A stretch of DNA of 43,848 nucleotides, taken from NCBI RefSeq assembly GCF_021442385.1, contig NZ_MUZA01000053.1, positions 1-43,848 on the forward strand, given 5' to 3'. Origin of the DNA: Micromonospora sp. MH99. GTDB lineage: Bacteria; Actinomycetota; Actinomycetes; Mycobacteriales; Micromonosporaceae. The position numbers and the translations under genes were made by a program. Numbering within the stretch: the first letter of the stretch is position 1; every line of letters begins with the position of its first letter. The notes under the pieces were generated by a model. The model ran no database searches, was not told the origin of the DNA, and saw only the letters and a list, made by a program, of their open reading frames with translations. This document shows positions 23,180 through 30,254 of the stretch, one piece after another.

Positions 23180-23908
23180 TCAGCCGCGCGCGATCAGGTC
23201 GAGGACGTCGGCCAGCGCCTTCGGCTCGCTGAGCATCGGCCAGTGCCCGGTGGGCAGCTCGTGCAGCTGGCCGTCGGCCAGGCCGGTGAAGAACGGGTGC
23301 CCCTCGTCGATCATCTGCCGCACCACCGCCAGTCCGAAGGTGCTCGCGACCAGCGCGGTCGGCACCGGGCGGCCACCCGTGCGGCGCACCGGATCGGTGG
23401 CCGTCCGCAGGGGCTGCGCGGTGGAGCGCTCGCGCAGGAGGGACAGTGTCGGCTCGTCCAGGCCGGCCAGGTTGGTCGGATCGGCCGTCGGGTCCCAGGC
23501 CGGCGGTGGCAGCAGGTGCCCGTCGCCGATCGCCGCGCGCAGCCGCTGCTGCTCCTGCGGCGGCACCGTGTCGAACTGCGCCGTGCCGTCCGGTAGCGGC
23601 CCGCTCTCCACGTAGACCACCCGGGCGATGCGGTCCGGGATGAGGTCGGCCGCCTGGGCCACCGGCATGCCGCCGCCCGAGTGCCCGACCAGCAGCACGT
23701 CGCGCAGATCCTCGACCTCGATCAACCGGACGATGTCGGTGGTGTGCGTCTCCAGGGTCACCTGTGGCCCCGCGAGGTGGTGGCGCTCGGCCAGCCCGGT
23801 CAGCGTCATCGGGTGGACGTCGTGCCCCTGCGCGCGCAGCTGACCGGTCACCTCACGCCACGCCCAGGCGCCCAACCAGAACCCTGGCACCAGTACGAAC
23901 GTCGCCAT
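23180..23908 (-). CDS. Alpha/beta hydrolase (esterase, EstC/salicylate-esterase-like)
   Basis: A 242-residue alpha/beta hydrolase. ATFVLVPGFWLGAWAWREV carries the oxyanion loop, VLLVGHSGGGMPVAQAADL the nucleophile serine, and LPTGHWPMLSEPKALADVL the catalytic histidine; the acid is likely in the strand near EGHPFFTG. It resembles the plant MeSA esterase/hydroxynitrile lyase-like group found in many actinobacteria. The substrate is unknown. It is divergent from a WYL regulator gene, with 79 bases between them, and the pair interrupts aroK-aroB. Local control by the regulator is inferred from that layout. Confidence 0.85.
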   Translation of the reverse strand: MATFVLVPGFWLGAWAWREVTGQLRAQGHDVHPMTLTGLAERHHLAGPQVTLETHTTDIVRLIEVEDLRDVLLVGHSGGGMPVAQAADLIPDRIARVVYVESGPLPDGTAQFDTVPPQEQQRLRAAIGDGHLLPPPAWDPTADPTNLAGLDEPTLSLLRERSTAQPLRTATDPVRRTGGRPVPTALVASTFGLAVVRQMIDEGHPFFTGLADGQLHELPTGHWPMLSEPKALADVLDLIARG

Positions 23909-23949
23909 CTGTGGCTCCTTCTCTCGGTTACCGACCGACCGTACGATCG

Positions 23950-23974
23950 AAACCGGACAGGATCCGCCCGGTTT
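23950..23974. promoter_or_regulatory. Inverted repeat in the esterase/WYL divergent promoter region
   Basis: AAACCGG (23950-23956) and CCGGTTT (23968-23974) form a 7-bp inverted repeat with an 11-base spacer, placed just before the WYL gene ribosome binding site GAAGGAG. It could be the operator for the WYL regulator on one or both genes. Confidence 0.4.
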
Positions 23975-23987
23975 GAAGGAGTGACCC

Positions 23988-24986
23988 GTGTCTCATCCCG
24001 CCGGCCGGGTGCTGGCCCTGCTCGAGCTGCTCCAGGCCCGGCACCGGGCGACGGCCGGCGACCTCGCCAGCCGGCTCGGTGTGGACGAACGGACCGTGCG
24101 CCGGTACGCAGCCACCCTGGTCGAGCTGGGCATCCCGGTGCTCGCCGACCGGGGCCGCCACGGCGGCTACCGGCTGCATCCCGGGTTCAAGCTGCCGCCG
24201 CTGATGCTCACCGACGACGAGGCGGTGGCCGTGCTGCTCGGTCTGGTCGTCGCCGAACGGGTCGGGCTGGCCACCGAGCTGCCGGCCACCGCGACCGCGC
24301 TGGCGAAGATCCGTCGGGTGCTGCCGGCGGCGCTCGCCGACCGGCTGACCGCCGTGCAGGAGCACCTCGGCTTCACCCTGCGGCGCCCCGAACCCCAGGC
24401 GCGACCCGCGTCGGGCACCCTGCTGGCCCTGGCCGCGGCCGCCCGGCACCGGCAACGGGTGAGCCTGGACTACCGCTCGTGGCGCGGTGAGCTGTCGCAT
24501 CGTGACCTCGACCCGTACGGGCTGGTCTTCCACGCCGGCCGCTGGTACGTCACCGGCCACGACCACCGGCGCGGGGAGGTGCGCACGTTCCGACTGGACC
24601 GGATCGGCGCGGTCACCCCCGGCGCGGCGACGTTCACCGTGCCGGACGGCTTCGACGCGGTGGCGTGGCTGACCCGGTCGCTGGCGGGCGTGCCGTACCG
24701 GCACGAGGTGGAGGTGCTGCTGGAGACGGACCTCGTCGCCGCCCGGCGGCGCATCCCGGCCAGCGTGGCCGAGTTGACCGCCACCGGCGACGGGGTGCTG
24801 CTGCGGGCCCGGGCGGAGAGCCTTCCCGGCATGGCGGCGCTGCTCGCCGGGCTGGGTTGCGCGTTCACCGTGCGCCACCCGGAGGCGCTGCGCACCGCCG
24901 TGGCCGAGCACGCGCGCCGGCTGGCCGCCTGGGCCGCCCGGCCAGCAGGTGGACAGACGCCGTCGCCACGCCGTCCGCTGGACTAG
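23988..24986 (+). CDS. WYL-domain transcriptional regulator (YafY-like)
   Basis: A 332-residue regulator. GTG 23988 follows GAAGGAG. The N-terminal HTH_11 winged helix is RVLALLELLQARHRATAGDLASRLGVDERTVRRY (about residues 8-41), then the wing GIPVLADRGRHGGYRL. The WYL domain around DLDPYGLVFHAGRWYVTGHDHRRGEVRTFRLDRI (about 168-205) usually senses a ligand or nucleic acid, and a WCX-type C-terminal extension follows. It is divergent from the esterase gene and is its most likely regulator. Its TAG stop lies inside the presumed -10 element of aroB. Confidence 0.92.
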   Translation: MSHPAGRVLALLELLQARHRATAGDLASRLGVDERTVRRYAATLVELGIPVLADRGRHGGYRLHPGFKLPPLMLTDDEAVAVLLGLVVAERVGLATELPATATALAKIRRVLPAALADRLTAVQEHLGFTLRRPEPQARPASGTLLALAAAARHRQRVSLDYRSWRGELSHRDLDPYGLVFHAGRWYVTGHDHRRGEVRTFRLDRIGAVTPGAATFTVPDGFDAVAWLTRSLAGVPYRHEVEVLLETDLVAARRRIPASVAELTATGDGVLLRARAESLPGMAALLAGLGCAFTVRHPEALRTAVAEHARRLAAWAARPAGGQTPSPRRPLD

Positions 24987-24989
24987 GCT
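24984..24989 (+). promoter_or_regulatory. Candidate -10 for aroB (leaderless)
   Basis: TAGGCT begins at the TAG stop of the WYL gene and ends 7 bases before the aroB ATG at 24997. The spacing fits a transcript starting at the ATG; no ribosome binding site is seen. Confidence 0.45.
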
Positions 24990-24996
24990 GCCGGCG

Positions 24997-26073
24997 ATGG
25001 ACGAGGTGACCCGGATTCCGGTCGGCGGCGAACGGCCGTACGACGTGCTGGTCGGGCGCGACCTGCTGGACGCGCTGCCCGGGCTGCTGCCCGGCGCGAC
25101 CCGGGCGGCGGTGCTGCACACGCCCCCACTCAAGGCCCTGGCCGACGCGATCGGCGAACGGCTGCGCGCAGCCGGTGTCGAGCCGCTGCCGATCGAGGTG
25201 CCCGACGCCGAGTCGGGCAAGCAGATCGAGGTGGCCGCCGCCTGTTGGGACCGGCTGGGCGCGGCTGGTTTCACGCGTACCGACGCGGTGGTAGGCGTCG
25301 GCGGCGGCGCGGTGACCGACCTGGCCGGCTTCGTCGCGGCCTGCTGGTTGCGCGGCGTGCGCTGGGTGCCGGTGGCCACCTCGCTGCTGGGCATGGTGGA
25401 CGCCGCGGTGGGCGGCAAGACCGGGATCAACACCGCCGCCGGCAAGAACCTGGTCGGCGCGTTCCACCCGCCGGTCGGCGTGCTGGCCGACCTGGCCACC
25501 CTGGACAGCCTGCCCGCCGTCGACCTGGCGGCCGGGCTGGCCGAGGTGGTCAAGTGCGGCTTCATCGCCGACCCGGTGATCCTGGATCTCGTCGAGCGTG
25601 ACCCGGCGGCGGCCACCGACCCGCGCGGCCCGGTGACCCGGGAGCTGATCGAGCGGGCCATCCGGGTCAAGGCCGACGTGGTCGCCGGCGACCTGCGCGA
25701 GTCGGGCCTGCGGGAGGTGCTCAACTACGGCCACACCCTCGCCCACGCCATCGAGCAGGTCGAGGGTTACCGCTGGCGGCACGGCCACGCCGTCGCCGTC
25801 GGCCTGGTGTACGCGGCCGCGCTGGCCCGGCTCGCCGGCCGGCTGGACGTGCCGACCGCCGAGCGGCACCGCCGCACGCTGACCGCGCTCGGTCTGCCGG
25901 TGAGCTACCCGGCGGACGCCTGGGAGCGGCTGCTGGCCGTCATGCGGGTGGACAAGAAGGCCCGGGGCAGCAAGCTGCGGTTCGTGGTGCTGGACGCGCT
26001 GGCCCGCCCGGCGATGCTGGAGGGCCCGGACGACGCCCTGCTCGAAGCCGCCTACCGCGAGCTGGCGATCTGA
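24997..26073 (+). CDS. aroB: 3-dehydroquinate synthase
   Basis: Makes 3-dehydroquinate from DAHP with NAD+ and a divalent metal. The 358 residues begin at ATG 24997 (MDEVTRIPVGGERPYDVLVG). GVGGGAVTDLAGFVAACWLRG is the NAD loop, PVATSLLGMVDAAVGGKTGIN the signature with the phosphate-binding Lys, and EVVKCGFI, REVLNYGHTLAHAIE and HGHAVAVGLV carry metal ligands. Its stop overlaps the aroQ start as TGATG. It is probably transcribed with aroQ from its own promoter. Confidence 0.97.
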   Translation: MDEVTRIPVGGERPYDVLVGRDLLDALPGLLPGATRAAVLHTPPLKALADAIGERLRAAGVEPLPIEVPDAESGKQIEVAAACWDRLGAAGFTRTDAVVGVGGGAVTDLAGFVAACWLRGVRWVPVATSLLGMVDAAVGGKTGINTAAGKNLVGAFHPPVGVLADLATLDSLPAVDLAAGLAEVVKCGFIADPVILDLVERDPAAATDPRGPVTRELIERAIRVKADVVAGDLRESGLREVLNYGHTLAHAIEQVEGYRWRHGHAVAVGLVYAAALARLAGRLDVPTAERHRRTLTALGLPVSYPADAWERLLAVMRVDKKARGSKLRFVVLDALARPAMLEGPDDALLEAAYRELAI

Positions 26074-26504
26074 TGAGGGTGTACGTGTTGAACGGGCCGA
26101 ACCTGGGCCGCCTCGGCACCCGGGAGCCGGCCGTGTACGGCTCGACAAGCTACGCCGACCTGGTGACGCTCTGCGAGACCACCGGCCGGGAGCTGGGGCT
26201 CGACGTGAGTGTCCGGCAGACCGACGCCGAGCACGAGTTGCTCGGTTGGCTGCACGCCGCCGCCGACGAGGGCGCCGCCGTGGTGCTCAACCCGGCCGCC
26301 TGGTCGCACTACTCGTACGCGGTGCGCGACGCCTGCGCCATGCTGCGCGGGCCGCTGGTGGAGGTGCACCTGTCCAACATTCACGCCCGCGAGGAGTTCC
26401 GGCACCACTCGGTGGTCTCCGCGGTGGCGACCGGGGTGATCTGCGGTCTCGGCATCGACGGCTACCGCCTCGCCCTGCACCACCTGGCCGCTCGCGTCGG
26501 CTGA
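26073..26504 (+). CDS. aroQ: Type II 3-dehydroquinate dehydratase
   Basis: Dehydrates 3-dehydroquinate to 3-dehydroshikimate; the type II enzyme is a dodecamer. The 143 residues include VLNGPNLGRLGTREPAVYG with the catalytic Tyr and the flexible lid, VVLNPAAWSHYSYAVRDA, and EVHLSNIHAREEFRHHSVVS with the catalytic His. It overlaps aroB by one base. Downstream lies a 399-base intergenic region. Confidence 0.96.
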   Translation: MRVYVLNGPNLGRLGTREPAVYGSTSYADLVTLCETTGRELGLDVSVRQTDAEHELLGWLHAAADEGAAVVLNPAAWSHYSYAVRDACAMLRGPLVEVHLSNIHAREEFRHHSVVSAVATGVICGLGIDGYRLALHHLAARVG

Positions 26505-26612
26505 CCGCCCCGTCCCGAAGTTTCACCCACCGTGATGTCGTGGAATATCGGCGGCGTCACCGATGGTGGTCGGCTCCTCGCCCGCTGAAGGGGAGCGCCC
26601 TGCTGCTTCGCG

Positions 26613-26742
26613 TCCTTTGCTCTGCTTCAACAGAGGAAACAGGTGCCGTGAGCTGCTGATTTCTGCGATGGGTCGAGGTGGGGTGCCGATCATGGTGCGC
26701 CACGGACCGTGACTGTTGCCTCCGCTGAAGCAGAGCAAAGGA
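26613..26742. repeat. Palindromic repeat element, copy 1
   Basis: The left arm (26613-26642) and the reverse complement of the right arm (26712-26742) agree at 27 of 30 positions and flank about 70 unrelated bases. The right arm contains a 30-base stretch (26712-26741) that recurs exactly at 37229-37258. It resembles a small mobile inverted-repeat or REP-type element; no gene lies inside. Confidence 0.75.
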
Positions 26743-26859
26743 CGAAGTGTGGGCGCGCGGTGGTGAAGCGGCGATGACGGAAAGTTATCAAGGGTAGGCG
26801 TCGGACGCCTGATTGCGCGGGTGGCGACCACGGCGGGTAACGCGTCTCGGCGCAGCTTG

Positions 26860-26865
26860 TAGACT
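26860..26865 (+). promoter_or_regulatory. Candidate -10 for efp-nusB
   Basis: TAGACT fits the housekeeping -10 pattern and lies 38 bases before the efp ATG, leaving room for a short leader that ends in the ribosome binding site AAGGCAGGAA. The -35 is weak (GGTAAC at 26836-26841, 18-base spacer). Confidence 0.5.
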
Positions 26866-26903
26866 TGCCAGGTCTGTCCGCCAATTGATGATCAAGGCAG
26901 GAA

Positions 26904-27461
26904 ATGGCCTCCACCAACGACCTCAAAAACGGCCTGGTACTCAACCTGGACGGCGAGCTCTGGGCCGTCGTCGAGTTCCAGCACGTCAAGCCCGGTAAGG
27001 GTGGCGCGTTCGTGCGCACCACGCTGAAGAACGTGCTGTCCGGGAAGGTGGTCGACAAGACCTTCAACGCGGGCACCAAGGTCGAAACCGCGACCGTGGA
27101 CAAGCGCACGATGCAGTATCTGTACGCCGACGGCGAGGACTTCGTCTTCATGGATCTGGAGACCTTCGACCAGATCACCGTGCCCGGCGGCACCGTCGGC
27201 GAGGCAGCCAACTACCTGCTGCCGGAGGCGGAGGCGACCGTCGCCCAGCACGAGGGTGTGCCGCTCTACATCGAGCTGCCCACCAGCGTCGTGCTGGAGG
27301 TCACCTACACCGAGCCCGGTCTGCAGGGCGACCGTTCGACCGGCGGCACCAAGCCGGCGACCGTGGAGACCGGCGCCACCGTGCCGGTTCCGCTGTTCAT
27401 CACCACCGGTGAGAAGATCAAGGTCGACACCCGCGACGGCCGTTACCTCGGCCGCGCCTGA
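26904..27461 (+). CDS. efp: Elongation factor P
   Basis: Relieves ribosome stalling at polyproline stretches. The 185 residues form the three beta domains: KOW-like N-terminus with the tip loop KPGKGGAFVRTT, whose second Lys is the residue modified in some bacteria, then two OB domains ending GEKIKVDTRDGRYLGRA. No modification gene (epmA, ymfI type) is seen in the window. Its stop overlaps nusB by one base (TGATG). Confidence 0.97.
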   Translation: MASTNDLKNGLVLNLDGELWAVVEFQHVKPGKGGAFVRTTLKNVLSGKVVDKTFNAGTKVETATVDKRTMQYLYADGEDFVFMDLETFDQITVPGGTVGEAANYLLPEAEATVAQHEGVPLYIELPTSVVLEVTYTEPGLQGDRSTGGTKPATVETGATVPVPLFITTGEKIKVDTRDGRYLGRA

Positions 27462-27895
27462 TGGCTGAGGGTCCCAAGCAGCAGATGCCGGCACGCCGCA
27501 AGGCGCGCAAGCGGGCGCTGGACGTCCTCTACGAGGCCGACCTGCGGGACCGGCCGCCCGTCGAGGTCCTGGCCGGCTACCTCCAGCGCATCGAACAGCC
27601 CCGCCCGGAGCACCTGGGTTACGCGGTGGGCCTGATCGAGGGGGTCGCCGAGCACCTCAACCGCATCGACGAGCTGATCGCCAGCTACGCCGAGGGTTGG
27701 ACGTTGGAGCGGATGCCGGTGGTCGACCGCAACCTGGCCCGGATCGCCGTCTACGAGTTGCTCTACGTCGACGAGATCGACGACGCGGTGGCGATCAGCG
27801 AGGCCGTCGAGCTGGCCCGGCAGATGTCCACCGACGATTCGCCGCGGTTCCTCAACGGCGTGCTCGGCCGCATCGCCGAGTACGCCACCCGCTGA
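27461..27895 (+). CDS. nusB: Transcription antitermination factor NusB
   Basis: Binds boxA RNA with NusE (S10) to support rRNA transcription. The 144 residues are all-helical, with the basic start PARRKARKRALDVLYEADLR, then LIEGVAEHLNRIDELIASYAEGWTLERMPVVDRNLARIAVYELLY and the DDSPRFLNGVLGRI signature near the end. It is coupled to efp and followed 21 bases later by a perfect terminator. Confidence 0.97.
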   Translation: MAEGPKQQMPARRKARKRALDVLYEADLRDRPPVEVLAGYLQRIEQPRPEHLGYAVGLIEGVAEHLNRIDELIASYAEGWTLERMPVVDRNLARIAVYELLYVDEIDDAVAISEAVELARQMSTDDSPRFLNGVLGRIAEYATR

Positions 27896-27916
27896 GCGGC
27901 CCGCGTACCCGCACGA

Positions 27917-27955
27917 CGAAGAAGGGCCCGTGCCATCGGCACGGGCCCTTCTTCG
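27917..27955. terminator. Perfect 18-bp bidirectional terminator
   Basis: CGAAGAAGGGCCCGTGCC (27917-27934) pairs fully with the complementary arm at 27938-27955 across the 3-base loop ATC. It lies between the convergent nusB and bldD genes and serves both strands. Confidence 0.9.
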
Positions 27956-27969
27956 GGTGAAGCGACAGC

Positions 27970-28458
27970 TCAGGAGGCGAAGAACGCCCGGGGGTCGGCC
28001 ACCAGCACGCCGTGCTCGGTGAGCCGCTCGATCAGACCCGACGGTGAGGCGTCGTAGACGATCGCGAGCGCCCGCAGGTCGTCGGCGCGGATGGAGAGCA
28101 CCCGGCCGTTGTAGTCACCGCGCTGCTGCTGGATGGCGCGGGCGTAGCGGGCGACGTAGGCCAGGTCCTCGGAGGCCTCGTCGTAGAGCCGCTCCAGGTC
28201 CAGGACGATCTTGCTGGTGGGCTCGTGCCGGACGCCGCTGCCGTCGGGCAGCAGTTCCGAGACGGGCACACGGTAGAACTCGGCCAGCTCGGCCAGACGG
28301 GACACCGTCACGGCCCGGTCGCCACGCTCGTACGAGCCGACCACCACGGCCTTCCACCGCCCGTTCGACTTCTCCTCCACACCCTGCAGGGAGAGGCCCT
28401 GCTGCTGGCGGATGGAGCGCAGGCGTGCGCCCAGAGATTTGGCGTATTCAGAGGGCAT
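27970..28458 (-). CDS. bldD: Developmental regulator BldD (c-di-GMP-responsive)
   Basis: A 162-residue repressor of sporulation and antibiotic genes in actinobacteria. The N-terminal HTH_3 (SEYAKSLGARLRSIRQQQGLSL through WKAVVVGSYERGDRAVTVSRL) is nearly the Streptomyces sequence. The C-terminal domain keeps the c-di-GMP signature RXD-X8-RXXD as RGD (residues 113-115) and RADD (124-127), so dimerisation by tetrameric c-di-GMP should be intact. GGGAG precedes the ATG on the minus strand. It is divergent from pyrR. Autoregulation is known in Streptomyces and fits the boxes seen upstream. Confidence 0.96.
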   Translation of the reverse strand: MPSEYAKSLGARLRSIRQQQGLSLQGVEEKSNGRWKAVVVGSYERGDRAVTVSRLAELAEFYRVPVSELLPDGSGVRHEPTSKIVLDLERLYDEASEDLAYVARYARAIQQQRGDYNGRVLSIRADDLRALAIVYDASPSGLIERLTEHGVLVADPRAFFAS

Positions 28459-28511
28459 TCGGACACTCCCAGTGCTGCTCGGGGTTCTCCCGTCGATCGC
28501 TACGGAGCGTG

Positions 28512-28540
28512 ACGGTACGGGGAATGCGACACGTGGTCAA
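28512..28540 (-). promoter_or_regulatory. Promoter of bldD
   Basis: On the minus strand TTGACC (28535-28540), exactly 17 bases, then TACCGT (28512-28517), about 54 bases before the bldD start. A good match to a housekeeping promoter. GTGAC/GTAC half-sites overlap the -10 region. Confidence 0.65.
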
Positions 28541-28601
28541 GTGGTCGTGACCTTACCGTTGGGGAGCACCGAGGGAGTTATCCCCATTTCGTCGGCCTGA
28601 T

Positions 28602-28648
28602 CCAGTGGTCAGCAGCCGCCGTCCGTCGGCCTGGTGACCACTGGTAAC
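28602..28648. promoter_or_regulatory. Inverted repeat and candidate BldD box between bldD and pyrR
   Basis: CCAGTGGTCA (28602-28611) and TGACCACTGG (28635-28644) are perfect inverted repeats. Overlapping them, GTGACCACTGGTAAC (28634-28648) has the two TnAC and GTnA half-sites of the BldD consensus at the correct spacing, although the centre differs. It may serve BldD autoregulation or control of the pyr operon. Confidence 0.4.
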
Positions 28649-28712
28649 GTGGCGTGAAGCCTCGGTCGGTCTGCTCGCGCTCGCCGGCCGGAGGTGCCCG
28701 ACATCCTTTAAC

Positions 28713-28740
28713 GACCCGTCCCGTGAGGCGGGGAAGGAGG
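28713..28740 (+). promoter_or_regulatory. PyrR-binding RNA loop with the pyrR ribosome binding site
   Basis: CCCG (28715-28718) pairs with CGGG (28729-28732) around TCCCGTGAGG, and 28719-28729 matches the PyrR-binding loop consensus UCCNGNGAGGY. The ribosome binding site GGAAGGAGG (28732-28740) follows at once. PyrR binding with UMP would therefore block translation of pyrR, as shown for mycobacteria, rather than act by a Bacillus-type antiterminator. Confidence 0.8.
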
Positions 28741-28746
28741 TCCGCC

Positions 28747-29331
28747 GTGGCATACCCACCGGCTGCCCGCTCGTCACCACCGCGACAACCCTCGGTGAAG
28801 GTGATCCTCGCCAGCGCCGACGTGCAGCGCGTGGTCGACCGCATCGCCCACCAGATCCTGGAGAAGACCCAGGGCGCCGCCGACACCGTGCTGCTCGGGA
28901 TTCCCACCCGGGGTGCGCCTCTCGCGCGGCGGCTCGCCTCCCGGATCAGCACCTTCGAGGACGTCGTCGTCCCGGTCGGTGTGCTCGACATCACGCTCTA
29001 CCGCGACGACCTGCGCCGGCACGCCACCCGCGCGATCGGCCCGACCCAGGTGCCCAGCGGCGGCATCGACGGCAAGCGGGTGATCCTCGTCGACGACGTG
29101 CTCTTCTCCGGGCGCACCGTGCGCGCCGCGCTCGACGCGCTCAACGACGTGGGCCGCCCGGCGTCGGTGCAGCTCGCCGTCCTGGTCGACCGCGGCCACC
29201 GCGAGTTGCCGATCCGCGCCGACTACGTCGGCAAGAACATCCCGACGGCGCTCGCCGAGAGCGTCAAGGTGACGCTCGCCGAGACCGACGGCGCCGACGA
29301 GGTCAAGTTGTACGGGGGAACCCACTCATGA
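28747..29331 (+). CDS. pyrR: Bifunctional pyr operon regulator / uracil phosphoribosyltransferase PyrR
   Basis: Binds pyr leader RNA when UMP is high and also converts uracil to UMP. GTG 28747 (194 residues) is chosen because GGAAGGAGG precedes it and the PyrR-binding loop lies upstream; the frame itself is open from 28654. The PRPP loop is RVILVDDVLFSGRTVRAAL. TRGAPLARRLASRI and DITLYRDDLRR are family signatures. It starts the operon and overlaps pyrB as ATGA. Confidence 0.96.
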   Translation: MAYPPAARSSPPRQPSVKVILASADVQRVVDRIAHQILEKTQGAADTVLLGIPTRGAPLARRLASRISTFEDVVVPVGVLDITLYRDDLRRHATRAIGPTQVPSGGIDGKRVILVDDVLFSGRTVRAALDALNDVGRPASVQLAVLVDRGHRELPIRADYVGKNIPTALAESVKVTLAETDGADEVKLYGGTHS

Positions 29332-30254
29332 TCAGGCACCTGCTCTCCGGCGCGGACCTGGACGCCGACACCGCCACCGAGATCCTGGACACGGCCGCCG
29401 AGATGGCCACCGTCGCCGGCCGCGAGATCAAGAAGCTGCCCGCGCTGCGCGGCCGGACGGTGGTGAACCTCTTCTACGAGGACTCCACCCGGACCCGGAT
29501 CTCGTTCGAGGCGGCGGCGAAGCGGCTCAGCGCCGACGTGATCAACTTTTCCGCGAAGGGGTCCAGCGTCGCCAAGGGCGAGAGCCTGAAGGACACGGCG
29601 CTGACCCTGCAGGCCATGGGCGCCGACGCGGTGGTCGTGCGGCACCCCGCCTCCGGCGCCCCGCACCGGCTCGCCAACTGGGTCGACGGATCGGTGGTCA
29701 ACGCCGGCGACGGCACCCACGAGCACCCCACCCAGGCGCTGCTCGACGCGTACACCATGCGGGCCCGGCTGGGCCGCCTCGCCGGCCTGTCGGTCGCGGT
29801 GGTCGGGGACGTGCTGCACTCCCGGGTGGCCCGCTCCAACGTCCTGCTGCTGTCCACCCTCGGCGCGAAGGTCACCCTGGTCGGCCCGCCCACCCTCATC
29901 CCCGTCGACATCGCCGGCGCCCTCGCCCCGGGCACCGACGTGTCGTACGACCTCGACGCCGTGCTGCCCGACGTCGACGTGGTGATGATGCTGCGGGTGC
30001 AGCGGGAGCGGATGAAGGACTCCTACTTCCCCTCCGCGCGCGAGTACTCCCGCCGTTACGGGCTGGACGGCCCGCGCATGCGCCGGCTGCCCGAGCACGC
30101 GATCGTCATGCACCCGGGCCCGATGAACCGGGGGATGGAGATCACCCCCGAGGTGGCCGACTCACCCCGCTCCACAATCGTCGAACAGGTCACCAACGGG
30201 GTCTCCGTACGGATGGCTGTTCTGTACCTGCTGCTCGGAGGGAACAACCGGTGA
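29328..30254 (+). CDS. pyrB: Aspartate carbamoyltransferase catalytic subunit
   Basis: Forms carbamoyl aspartate from carbamoyl phosphate and aspartate. The 308 residues carry the carbamoyl phosphate site FYEDSTRTRISFEAAAKRL, the 80s-loop SSVAKGESLKDT, HPTQALLDAYTM, and MHPGPMNRGMEI near the end. No regulatory pyrI is present, as in other actinobacteria. Starts at ATG 29328 overlapping pyrR, and overlaps pyrC by 4 bases (GTGA). Confidence 0.97.
   Translation: MIRHLLSGADLDADTATEILDTAAEMATVAGREIKKLPALRGRTVVNLFYEDSTRTRISFEAAAKRLSADVINFSAKGSSVAKGESLKDTALTLQAMGADAVVVRHPASGAPHRLANWVDGSVVNAGDGTHEHPTQALLDAYTMRARLGRLAGLSVAVVGDVLHSRVARSNVLLLSTLGAKVTLVGPPTLIPVDIAGALAPGTDVSYDLDAVLPDVDVVMMLRVQRERMKDSYFPSAREYSRRYGLDGPRMRRLPEHAIVMHPGPMNRGMEITPEVADSPRSTIVEQVTNGVSVRMAVLYLLLGGNNR

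Larger units (their letters stand above)
26505..26903. other. Intergenic region between aroQ and efp
   Basis: No gene is supported here. The region holds a palindromic repeat with arms at about 26613-26642 and 26712-26742, a short palindrome AGGCGTCGGACGCCT (26796-26810), and a likely efp promoter at 26860-26865. As I recall, Mycobacterium tuberculosis has other genes, including pepQ, at this point. Confidence 0.6.

Noticed and set aside
28124..28126. Loss of c-di-GMP binding in BldD because RQDD reads RADD
   Set aside because: The known signature is RXD-X8-RXXD, so the Gln position is variable; the Arg and Asp residues are retained.
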